64,000 nt of DNA from Sarcocystis neurona. Its lineage: Eukaryota > Apicomplexa > Conoidasida > Eucoccidiorida > Sarcocystidae. This document shows, one piece after another, positions 44,178 through 56,100 of this stretch (its first letter is position 1; every line of letters starts with the position of its first letter). The notes below the pieces were generated by a model, which worked only from the letters and a program-made list of their open reading frames with translations, made no database searches and had not been told where the DNA came from. The stretch lies in NCBI GenBank assembly GCA_000727475.1, contig KL647310.1:1570849-1634848 (forward strand), written 5' to 3'. The translations under genes and the position numbers were made by a program.

Positions 44178-45347
44178 GCGGCAGCGGCCTACAATCGTTT
44201 AGTCACTGCTGCCACTACCGCGTGTGAGTACGGGCAACTCACGAGCTACACGGGACGGCAACATACGGCAGTAGCGGCACACACGGCGGCGCACGCTGCA
44301 GAGCTAGCAGCAGCAGGAAGGTGAGCAGCACGCACTGTAAAAACACCAGGAGCAAAAGCCAGCCGCGCAGGAGAGGCAGCAACAAAAGTCACTCGCACAC
44401 AAGGAGCAGCAGCAATACCGCACCATTACTGCAGTAGCAACAGCAGTAGATGCAGCTGCAGCCCGTAAGCAAGGCGCACGAGAGTACGCCTCGACGCGTG
44501 CAGCAGTCATATCAGAGCCACGGACGACAGAAGGTAAAGAGCTGTAGCAGAGGCAGCTGCATCCCCAGTAGCAGCAGGCACGCGCCGACGAGCAGGGGCT
44601 GAAAGGTCGCCAAGTAAACAACAACGGCCCCGTTGTGTCGCCGTGTAGGAGCTGAGCTTTGCGGCACCCCGGATCGGACAGGGGGCACCGGCAGCGAGGG
44701 CATCTGCAGCGCGGCACCAGCCGCACAAGCAACAAAGCAGCAGAAGAAGCGGTACGAACAGCAGCACCGGCAACCACCAGGAGGTACTGTAGTAGCGTTC
44801 TCACAGGAAACAAGGCGGGCAACTGAAATGATCTCCTCCTTCGAGGATCTTCCATGCAGCGTAAAACTCCCCCCCCGAACCGAGGAACTCTTCCGTCGTA
44901 CAGAGGCTACAGACAAGCCGTCTTGCTGGCTACTTTCGATTTTGTTGTAAGCTGACGCCTTCAGTTGTACGTTGACAATGTCTGCACACCGGATGTGTCC
45001 GACGCAGACGCACACACCGGTGTACACACTACTACACCTTACACGGAGTAGACCTCAGTATATTTTTCTTCCATACGTAAGTATGCGTAGCCACGTACCG
45101 GGTCATAAAGGAGTCGCTATGGTCGTATATTCACAGATAAATATATATATACACACAAATCCACATATGTGTGGGCGCATCAGTGTCAACATCCTAATGA
45201 GTGTGTAATCATACCTGAGTGAGCAGATAGTCGTATTTTACACGTGTATATGTGTGTATGTATATGCGGGTGCGTGCTCTAGACTGCACGCACGTCACCA
45301 AAATACCCGTGTACATCTGCATACGTAAACGCTGTCACTCCACGTAT

Positions 45348-45496
45348 GTATATAAGGACACGGAAACAACTGTGTGGGACACAAATGTCTGCACGAGTCT
45401 ACAAGTCAGTCCGTTATACACAAATATATAAGGACGGGGAAGCAACCGTGTGGTGCACAAATGTGTGCACACATGTGTATCTACAAGTCAGTCCGT
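45348..45496. repeat. Imperfect tandem duplication, about 76-82 bp
   Basis: TATATAAGGAC, a shared GGAAACAACTGTGTG-like middle and ACAAGTCAGTCCGT occur twice, starting near 45350 and 45426. The second copy carries a small insertion that shifts the spacing from 76 to 82. Confidence 0.75.
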
Positions 45497-48059
45497 CATC
45501 TTCAATACATGTATTTGGATAGATAGACACGCCGACGTGGTGACACATAAACTTGTGTGTCACTGATGCTGTGTACAAGTAATTGCACGTAGTCTACACA
45601 TATTCAGTGTGCACGCTCACCAGAGATAGAGAGACAGATACGCGTTTATACGTGTATATGTATTTTCGCACCCATCTACCATTTAGGTGAGTAAACAGAT
45701 GTATGTATACATTAGTACGCATATACAAGCTTACACAATATGTGTAAATATATGCATACATACATGCATACATATATATATATATATCGTTCTTTACACA
45801 ACCTCTTCAAGGGTGCGCACAGGAGTTGCCCATCGATAAAAGATGTGCGCAGGTATCACAAGACGGCTGCGGCATGTAAAACTAAACACTACCATTTCGA
45901 GATATGTGTCAATATAATGCGTAGGAGAACTGAGTAGTTCGAAGCTCACTGGAGAGTTGATAGCGTCAAAACACTTATCGCTTCTGCAGATTCTCCGTAC
46001 GTACGTACACAGGCGTAAATACGTGAGCCACCAGTGCGTGAGCCACAGTGGCTCTCTCTTGGGTAGCGAGAGGGATGTGGGAAGAATGCATCGTGCACGC
46101 CGTTAAACAAATACACGCGTGTGTGTGCGTACAGGCACACACACACATACAGTCACCCACTTCCCCAAGCGTGACAGCGTGTGTAACCAGCATGTGTGTC
46201 ACGGCGTGAACGTTAGTATTTTAGAGTGCCAAGTGCGCCGCTAAGTTTTGATCATTATGTTGTGTGGATCTCGGTGTCGCCCCCCAAAATTAAGCGACCC
46301 CTCGTCAACACTCAGCCTTATGCATGAAGAGCGGTATGCCCACGAGAGCTCTGCGCGCGTGAACGTACTGTCACGAGTGTATCCGTATCGTTCCTGGAGA
46401 GAGGCTGAAATCTTACACATACTTGTGAGTCGAGACACGTGTATCCGCTGTATTCTCTGTCCAGCACTTACGTGGACAGGCAGTGTCTGGCAGTTCTCTT
46501 TGTGCTCAGGGGTAGTTACACGCGAGGCATTCTTTACCACTTTTAAGCTTTGGTCTGCCCCTACTTTTGCTTCTGTGTTGACTTGCTGCATTAAACAAAG
46601 GTCTACCTGCGCACGTGCATATATAGCCGAATGAGTATTTTTGATATCCTTTGAAATGCAAATTACGGTCGTCCACGTGCACCCGCATGTGAATACTCAA
46701 CGTACCCCGTGCATTCTGCACCGAAATCTGGGTCTAGCTTGGTTTCTGTGCTGCGATCACACATGCTCAAACGTCAAGAGAGTTCCACGCTTCCTTTGTA
46801 CCGGGGAAGCATTCCTTTGAGTTCAATCCTGTTTTCCAATTGCGTATATCAGGAGCCGTCGGAATATAGATGCCTACTCAAGAGGCGAGCTTCAATGGAA
46901 GTACGTGCTATCGGCTCTGTCTGAAGAGATTAGTCTCCGTGCTTTTTGAGGCGCTTCTTTATCCTTTACTGAGGACGCTTCAGGTGGACAAAACTGGTAC
47001 AACCATCGCTTCCGACGGAGGTGTGAGTGCGTTCCTCTACAGACAGTTCAGACTCCATCGTTGACGTACGCGGTAGACGTGGGACTACACATTCACAGAA
47101 GTGCGCAAGTGCTTTTCTACACAAACGAGGATATTCGCCCGTGCAAATACGCGCATCTCCGATACGCTTAACATGCTTATACGTACAGATACGTCTGTGT
47201 GAGCGCACACGCGTGCAGCGTACCCAGGTCTCCCCGCCGTGCACCTGCAATGGATCATGCTCGACACTCCGCGTACGTTTATCCACAAACTGTTCCAGGT
47301 ATACATGCATACGTACACAAGTCTGATTTCTCGAACACGAAAAAAGGAACTATTTACGGAGAGAGCTAACAGACACGATAAAGAGTTTGACACAGCTAGA
47401 GCCCCAGCTTATCTTATCGCTGGCAGAAGGATTGAGTCTCTGTAGGAAGCTTTCTTGGGGAGTGGAGTTGTACAAATACGCGTGGAGTTGGTCGCCGAGA
47501 GATTTTGTTTTCAACACCGCAGTTAGCATTCCACGTCCGTCACTGGAGCGGCCGCTGAACGTTGCATTCACTGACACTGTCTTATTGTCCGAATCTGGAT
47601 GAGAGATCTCTCTCCTTAGAGCCTCTTTTCCTCACTTCGTAGCCATTGCGCTTGCAACATGTCTCTCATCGGGGTGCAGTGCAGCAGCCTCGACGAAAGT
47701 GACGGAACGAACCACGCCTTGGATACATGGCCTCCTGCAAGTGAAGTTCAAGTAGGCAGAAGATAGATGCGTGCGCGTTTTACGCCGTGCATTGCAGGGG
47801 GATGAAAATTCAGTGTGAACCCAGCAGAGCAGAAAAGCGGTGTACTCCAGTTACACAATATCCGGCCGTGGTCTGCATATGCACGCGAACGAACTTTAGA
47901 CATATGCAGACGAGGCAGCAGGACACACAAAAGCGAGATCAGCTGCCCTTGAAGAAAACTAAGACAGTGAAGGGCCTAACATCGCTCGTTATAACGAAGA
48001 TTACCAGAAATCCTCAATGTTGATGGTTCCCTACTTCTCAGACCCAGTGCTCACGCTGC

Positions 48060-48122
48060 GACGACTGAACTACGCGTCCTTACGGTTGAAGGACGACCGA
48101 ACTACGCGTCCTTACAGTTGAT
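48060..48122. repeat. 32-bp tandem duplication
   Basis: GACGACTGAACTACGCGTCC at 48060 and GACGACCGAACTACGCGTCC at 48092 begin two copies with only a few differences. No coding context. Confidence 0.8.
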
Positions 48123-49727
48123 CCTTGAAGCCTCTTTACGGCCGTGAAACTGAACACATAGTGTATGTAGACGACTCTGCCCCTCCTTACAGATGTACAC
48201 ATATATATGAGTGGGAATACGTCCACGTGTGTACGGCAACGTGAGCTTTACTGGAAGCCCAATAAGCTCACGAGGTTAGAATCCATTCATCATCTCAGTA
48301 TCTGCATCTCTGTATGTGTGTCCTTCCCGAAAGCCTGGATTTAGTAAAACCGTCTCTAGTATGGCAAAATGCTACGACACGTTGTAGTAGCAAACGGCGT
48401 GCATCTTCAACTACGGTGAGTGGGGCTCTTAAGTAGAACTCCTTTCAATTGTGTGACTAGATAACTCACAGCCGTACGTGCCAGTAAGGGTCAAAATATG
48501 TTGTAGACAAGACTACCGTAGCTATTTCTGTGCATCTGTTCTTCCGCCTTATATTTCAATGCAGTATAGGGCTACATAGACGGAAGCCGACAGTAAATCA
48601 TCGACGTACTAGTTCCTTGTCAAGGAAGAAACGATATACGTATACGTTCAGATACACAGATGCCAGAGTGCTTGCGGTCTTGAAAAAGATGCTGCATCCA
48701 CATTACGAATACGCTGTTGTGCTCACATTTATAATTGTGTATATAGCGACCTGCTTCGATTACCGGGTGACTGTGCTACCTGTGTGGTCAGGGCGCACAT
48801 GCAGACCTCGCGTGAATACCGGCGTATACAAGTTAATGGGAACCCCCCATTCTCTCTTCGTTTACGTACAAATGCGAAATATACAACAAAAGGCGCTACC
48901 TTACAGTGGTTCGGGGACGACGCGTAATTCGCTTTCTTCGTCGTTTTGAAACGTCTGAAGCAGGGTGCAATACGCGTAGACGGTAAGCCGGAGGTGATGA
49001 ATAATTGTAGAAATACTTTCTTTTTCACTACTACAACGTCATCTGCCGTACTCAAAATATAAGTCATGGGGCGCCAGCAGAATTGTTGTACACATGTAAT
49101 GGTGTATTTCTTCCTGCCTGCTGTTCTCTTCGGCAGTCCACATTTACCGTGCAGATATACGCACCTATGCTTCCAGTTAATGTTCTGACGTATGGAACTA
49201 CATATTTGTACGTCAACTGCTGGTGTTTACTCGTTGGCGTATTTTCACGTCTACAGGCACACGTACAGACAACCTGCCGGTCTTTGCATAACTGCATACA
49301 CATCGGATGTGTCTGTTTTTCTGGTATGATACCTATAAGCGTGCAGTACTTCGTCAGATGTGCAAGTGCAGAAGTGGCGGCCTCTTTCGCCTCGCCAGCG
49401 CACGCACATCTCTCCCAGAGCTAGTGTGACCTCAAACACCGCGTACGAACACGTCTGCGCTCCCTCCGTAGTATACGTTGAGGTTGGATGAGCTGCGCGT
49501 CGCTGCGTGGGAGGTATACTGATATGCGGACACTGAGCGTGTATAAGTGTGCCTATCGTTGGATTCCAGATATGGCGCAGTATAATACACTGCACTATAT
49601 CAGCCCCTGTATGTTAACCGCTATTATATGTTTATATGTCTGTGAAGTCACCGATGGAGTGCATAGGATAGCCTACACGTACGTGCACGTATGTGCAAAC
49701 ATGTGTACACATGCAGGTTCAAAGCGT

Positions 49728-50169
49728 TCACGAAGCAGCTGCCAGGGTTTCGATCGGCTTCTGCCCATGTGCGCGTACAAGAGAGTCTTCACTTTCCTCG
49801 TCCTCGCCGTGCAGATGACTTAGTTGCATGAGTCCTGCAGCAGAAGGAAAAGACTTTGCAAGTTTGGCTTCTCTCATACGTGCAGCGCGCAACAGCGCAG
49901 CAAGCTGGTCGAGAGCAGCAGCCACTTGCTGAGCCTCAACTGTTGAAGAGTCCAATAACAGCGGTTGCTGGAGCAGGGCTTCGAGTGGTGTCTGAAGTCT
50001 AATCCACCTTAGGCGCAGATGGAATGCAGTGTAAAATCTTCTTGAAAAACCTATACACGGGTTGTACAACAGCTTTTTCCAAAAGAGCGCGTTTTCTTCC
50101 CTCTTCAGAATGCTCCATAGATGTTGAAGCCCCTGACCACGCAGACCCTCAGCCACCAGCACGTGGCGC
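49728..50169 (-). CDS. CFAP92-like exon 4 with stop codon
   Basis: The acceptor is TGTTTCTTCAG|GCGCC (phase 2). It encodes RHVLVAEGLRGQGLQHLW, then LLYNPCIGFSRRFYTAFHLR, TPLEALLQQPLLLDSS and LAKSFPSAAGLMQLS before a TGA at 49730-49728. The EPLxxLLQ-like and FPSA elements are typical of the family's C-terminus as I recall it. No tetratricopeptide repeats follow, which argues against a CFAP70-like assignment. Confidence 0.82.
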
Positions 50170-53100
50170 CTGAAGAAACAACAGCTAGTCAGATACGGCG
50201 GTGAAGATGTATCCGCTCCAAGGTGTATATTGAGCGATTGTAGCAGCAGATGGCTACGAACATAATAAAGCTCTTAGAAATACAGAGGAGAGCATTCAGA
50301 CACAGTTAGAGGAGCATCTATGTGTCCACGGGGCACGCAGAAAAAAACACGCCCACGAGAAGGATTTTCAACGACAGCAGATGGAGCGAGAAAAATATTT
50401 CTTCCTGTGCGTCCATGTCTACATACAAAAACTGACTACAGAGACGTACCCGTCACAAATCGAAACCCTCTGACGCTACTTCGTATTCGCCCACGTTGAG
50501 ATGCTGGTGGTGCTGCGGAAGGGCCACAATTGCTTAAATGACTCCACAAATAAGCTCACACAGAGCGTGACGCCTGTTGACTTTCTCGGAGAACAATCTT
50601 GACTTCAACAGAGATAAACGCACTCAGTAGGTGGTCAGGAAAAGCTTGAGATGTGCTGGTTACACATTTTGTCAGCCGTTGCTGCGGCTCAGAACAAGAT
50701 TAGTCGAAATAGTGAACGCCCCAGTACCCCTCAGGGTGAACACTGGAACACTTGCATACGTGCACGATGCAGAACTCAAGAAATACACGCATCCACCTGT
50801 ATAATATCACGGGGTATACACGTGGAATGCCCTACACATTTGTGCGTGCACACGTGCGATATGTGTACCTGAGGGAAGGTGTGTTCTTTTTCCCTATTGG
50901 ACTTCCCGATAAAGAATATCTGTGTAGACGTGTACACAGTTTCACCGTATGCATTTGTAGACAAGGAAGAGATTTCTGATAGTGCGTCTTGACCGGCGCA
51001 TGCACCCGGCCGGTGACCGCGTTATTACCGAAGCTGATTGTCTCCTTTTCCAGCTTTTTAATGCATGTCCACCAACCTTCCATGGGAAAGTATCAATCCC
51101 GCCAAGACGTCGAGAGTGGCATGAAATGGATTATCTGCGTGCAGCATTTCAAGGTGAAGAGCATCAAGAGACTCGAGCTTCAGAGTACGCGTTTTTAATG
51201 TATGTCCACCAACCTTCCATCGGAAAGTATGAATCCCGTCAAGACGTCGAGAGTGGCATGAGATGGATTATCTGCGTGCAGCATTTCAAGGTGAAGAGCA
51301 TCAAGAGACTCGAGCTTCAGAGTACGCATATTGTGGCTCTCGACAAACTTTGTCACGGCCGTAAACAGCTGCTTTTGGCTGGCGTCTGCCACCCCCACAA
51401 CAAGGCCAAAAGGCTCGAAGCACAGATCCGCCTTCTCCGTCAGTGCTGTCGCTCGCCTCTCGTCGGAGTCTTCTGCCACGTTATCAATTTCTCCTCGCTA
51501 CAAACAGTACGCATGCGGCGCAGCAAAAGGTATTCATTCCCCAGCGCTTCCGGTGCGGGCCATGTATCACAATTCAGAAGTCTCCCGCAGGAGCCGAGGT
51601 AGGTCAAGATCAGTGGGCTGTCGCTTTCGTTGTCGACGCCACTATCGTACACAAAGGTAAAGCAGGAGATGGCTCTTCGTATAAGTCACGGTTCTATTCT
51701 TCGGCACCGGCAACAAGGGGCTGTGATTTAACGAAAAATGCCTTCACTCTACTCTCTGATGACCTACAATCTGTCTCCCTGTACACACGTGGCAAGGCGT
51801 ATGCAGATGTAGTAGAGTTGGATAAATGTATGCCTGGAACTATGGTCACTATGACAGTACAAGATACTGGGACGGGTGGTACCAACAAAATGTCTGCCTT
51901 GGCGAACTAGGATTTCAGCAGCAAGCGGGTGCAGTATGCACAACGTACGCAGCCTCTATACCACAAGGTGACTTACCACCGGCAGCGTCCCCATGCGGAC
52001 ACACTGATGTGCACCGCCGCTTGCACGTGCATAGAAGTGTCTAGTTGTGTGAATCTTCATGAACCAGTGTCCAGCGCGGTGGCAGCTGTTTAGTGGGTCC
52101 GTTGTGTTAAGCATGTTGGTCGGCAATCCTGGCACCAGCGCTGCATACGGCCACCGACTACACGTGTGGGATCCGTGCGTGACATGTTTTCTGTGTATAG
52201 TTTGTACACAAGTGATTGCCGAAACGTCAACGGGGCAGGCCGTTGTATCATTCGCTGATCACGACTAGACGGCACTGTCGAATAGCATGCGCACGCAGTG
52301 TGCCACCGCAGTGAAACACTCCCGTATCTCCTGGCCCGAAAACTCTCGAAAACAGAGAGACGATGCGTATGCACATGGATACGCTCAGCGAAAGATTCCC
52401 ACTTAGGTAGCATGAGCCCTCCTTAGCTTATTTCTCAACCACGCCTGCAAACACGGGCACCCCTGCAGGTGAAGACGCCCATCAGTATGTTACACTTGAA
52501 GCCCTGTCGAGTCAGTGCCACCCGCTGCACGTGCGCTTCCGGCTTGGTGGAATTGCTCGACTGCTTTACAGGATTACATCTCACCATGTTGCACAAGTTG
52601 CCCGAGATCTCCACTTTTTAACGTCGCAACAGTCCTTTGCTAGGAGAGCCATCGGACACAAGTTTTAGCCACTTACGTTTTTCCCGTACACACCACAACT
52701 GATGGTGGTAGACTGCCCGTTACTAGGAGAATGTATATACCCTAGAACATCTCCTATCCAGGCAGCACAAGTGGCCCTTTCTTCGAGTACTGCATCAAGT
52801 CTATTTGAGCCTTCTTCCTGCTTGCAGTTATGGTGCGTCGATGCTTCTCAGGAGGCTGGCTAATCCGTACGTGCAGGCTATCTGCTGTGTTCAGAGCAGC
52901 AGTCTCCTGTTTTTCTGCATGCAGTATCACGCAACAACGGCCTTCTCGTTCATTTCTGCCGTCTTTGTCATGTCGTGCTACGGCGGTGCTCTTCGCCTGA
53001 GGTCTCATTGCAGTTTTGCAACAACCCCTGAGGTGCTTCTTGTGGGTGCGCTGCGGCCATCTGGTTAAGCTGGACTCGCGTTGTAATGCTGAAGCGGTGC

Positions 53101-56100
53101 TGGAAAGCAACGGAACTTCCTCTACGCAACGTTACTTCGGCCGCAATCCACATTGTTGTGTCCCTTTGTTGTGGCTTCACTGCAGTGATGTGCCGGTGCG
53201 CCTGACTGCTTGTTGCTCTCCACGTAATACCGTTTTTACGCATTAGTGTGAGAACGCGACAAGGAGACGTTGAGAGCTTTGCACAGTGGCTGCTTTTGTC
53301 CCCTAGTTCCCGAAAACTAGTGTCTACTGCGACGCGTATGTAACGTGTCCCGCAGTAATGTGGTGCTGCTGTTCCCCTGTATTGTGTACGTGTACTTGAG
53401 TGTCTCCTGACAGACTATTACGATTCAACTGTGTTTAAAGTGCTTGCTTGACATCGGTTTCCTAGAACGAGGTAGAGACGACGCTGGCTCGTTTTATATC
53501 ATACTGATGCATCCCCTCGATGAAGCAGCCGCATTGCGGATGTTTCTACAGTGTAAGTGCGTAGGTACTGATGCACAGCTGCTGGTAGCTGTACGTAAAT
53601 TCCCTTCCAGCTTAGTGTCTCATGCACATGAGCACGAGGCCGCCCCAGTTGTTGACTGGTCCAAAAAAGAACTTACAAAGCTGTTCTGCGGTGTTGTTGT
53701 CAGCCGAGCAATAGGCTCTGCAAGTTGAATGCGTAGCATGATTTGGGTACCAAACTCCAGGTAGGGGGTGGGTGTTCGCCTGATCTTTGTGGTGGCTGCG
53801 TGAAAGGCCTCCAGAGGTGAAGACAGCAACGCTGCAGCTGTTGGAATTGTTTTCTCCAACTCGGAATCTTCACTCGCTTGTCCCTTGGCCGCTTTGACAC
53901 TCACTGGGTACACGTCAGACACTAACTCTAGGTACTTCAGTCGCAGCCGGCACAGGTCTCTTAGGTCGAAGTCAGCTGCCCCGTGCGCCGGCAAGACATT
54001 CGTTTTTTCAGGAACCATGTCTGATGATGTGACCCTTCCACGTCGGCCTTGAGATGATGTTGCCTGCGTCCGTCTTGCTCCTCTGCCGTCGGTTGCAGCT
54101 TTCAGTGTCGATGCTTTCAAAATACCCTTCTGGGGCGACGTACTCTGGCGTGGCAACGTAGAAGCTCTTGCCGCTGCTCCTGGGGACAAAGCCGGTTTAC
54201 CAGCTCTGCCGGAATGAGGACCCGCAGACCCTGAACTAAAGCATACTGCTTCCCCTCCCCCTCCATCAGCCGCACTTTGGGGTAAAATTCTTCGTTTCCG
54301 TGGTGAGCGTAGTGCCTCCTGTGCGTCCCCTTGCTGTCGCAGCATATCGCTGGTCTGATGCAGCTCTACGTGCAGAGGAATGCTTTCCAGGTACTGATAA
54401 AATGGCGACGGATTCAGAAGAGCCGGTCCACAGAAGCAAATCACATCGTGCTCCCAGGTAGCACGCGCACGTCGAAATTTCTCCCCGCCTTTTCTGGATC
54501 CATGAGGAGACGTTTGGTATAACTGCAGAGGCCGCACCGGCGTAGTGAATTTTGTGCCTCTCAGCCACTGAACTTCAAGGTAAACGCCAGCGAGCGTCTC
54601 TCCGCTTGAAGATTCAGGCAATTGCAAAAGGCCACTGTTATCCACAAGTGTGTAGAGACTTTCTTTCTCACTCAGCGCAGCAACTGGCTGCTGCTCTTGC
54701 GGTGGCTGCTTGTGTTGATTTTGCTGCTGCCCTGGTTGTGTAGAGGGAAGAGGCAGTGGAATATCTCGCGCCTCGAGGAAAGTGATACAAATGGGATTTA
54801 GAAGAGCACGCCAGTTCTGAGACAGTGGAGCTTGATTACACCACACCTCAATGCTAAAGTCGTGTATACCTGATATCCGGAGGATTAAAAAAGCCAAAGA
54901 TCACATGACAGGTTCGCACTGAAGCTGTCTAGACAACGTAAACTCAGGACGAACACACACAAAATGACACGCTACACCGTTAGAGATGTCACATTAGATC
55001 AGAGTTCACAAGGGAGAAGAAACACCCTCGAGCGCCACAGTTGAAGAGCGCAGACGAAGAATGCAGTCGCGTACACCTGAAGAACAGCGGTAACTCCTAC
55101 GGAAGACAAGATGTGTGGTGTAGGAAAGTGTTCAAGCCATTTATCCTCGATTCACTGTAACTGGTGTCGTGAGGTCTATGGAACCTAACAAGTGCAGCAT
55201 ATTTCGGTGCTGGCACTATCCGTGTCTGACTGCTGACTCGATCTAGACTACGAAGTGTAGAGATAGGTAACGTTGGGACAAAACTGTGTCACTTTTGAAT
55301 CAACTGTATCTCAGGAGACTAGTTTTGCACAGCATTTTAGTCTTAAAGCGTAAAAACCCCATGCCAAGAGAAGAACAGGGAGTAAGACACTGTGGTCACC
55401 GACATGTGAAAGAAAGGAGACAGAAGGGTACAATTCGTCAGTACTCATAGCAGAGAATTCTCCGCCGCTGAGGACGTACGGAGGAAGAGGCACCACGCGG
55501 TCTATCTGGTTGAGGGACACACTTGTTTGCAACTGCACGCTTATATGCACATCAACACACGCGAGCATTCACAAGTTGAACTCGCTCCGCAAATGAGCTA
55601 GTGGTGTGTGACACCAGAGCGACATGCAGGAATATCCAACAACACAGCCTACGGAGGCAGGCGTGTGTGCATGATTGGACATAAGCAGATACTGTCGCAC
55701 TGATGGATCGATCTTCATCAATACTGCTGGGCGGCGGGCTACGTATACGTTGGAGACGGACAGATACACAACTTAACGCTGCAAACCTCCTCGCTGGGGT
55801 GATACAACAAAAGTAACTCCGTACCCCACACAACATACAAGTACTTCTGCGTGCAGGTGATGATCTACAAAGATGTCTGACTCGCTGACGTACGCGCACG
55901 CATGTACTACACATCCCTGACGATCCTGTTTATGTATGTGCGATTGCTAATGACCCTAGTGGTGTGGTGCCATCTGAGAGGGAAGCAGTCGCAGAGCAGC
56001 ATCAGTGAACCTCCGCATCTTTCTCCTGCAACGTGGGTCTAATTTCAATTTAGCTCTCATGTCTGACGTTTGGCCGAGCCGGATAAAGTCTCGCAGTGTA

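Larger units (their letters stand above)
44178..49727. other. Intergenic region; transition from repeat-rich to repeat-poor sequence
   Basis: CAG-rich blocks continue to about 44.85 kb (CAG on the plus strand) and then stop. A minus-strand frame at 45027-44512 ends in a hydrophobic stretch (YLATFQPLLVGACLLLLGMQ), but its composition is CTG-driven and I do not call it. From 45 kb there are only small TA/TG microsatellites near 45.2-45.3 and 45.74-45.79 kb and two short tandem duplications. From 45.8 to 49.7 kb I see no convincing coding frame. Confidence 0.5.

Noticed and set aside
51443..51910. 155-codon plus-strand frame overlapping CFAP92-like exon 3 and intron 2
   Set aside because: Most of it lies in the intron or antisense to a well-supported exon, and no family pattern is visible.
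53620..54897. CFAP70 as the identity of the 49.7-58.1 kb gene
   Set aside because: The LNPxxITF-type segment, the GFxLSDGxxxVxVxEGL element and the lack of C-terminal tetratricopeptide repeats fit CFAP92/KIAA1257 better than CFAP70, as far as memory allows.
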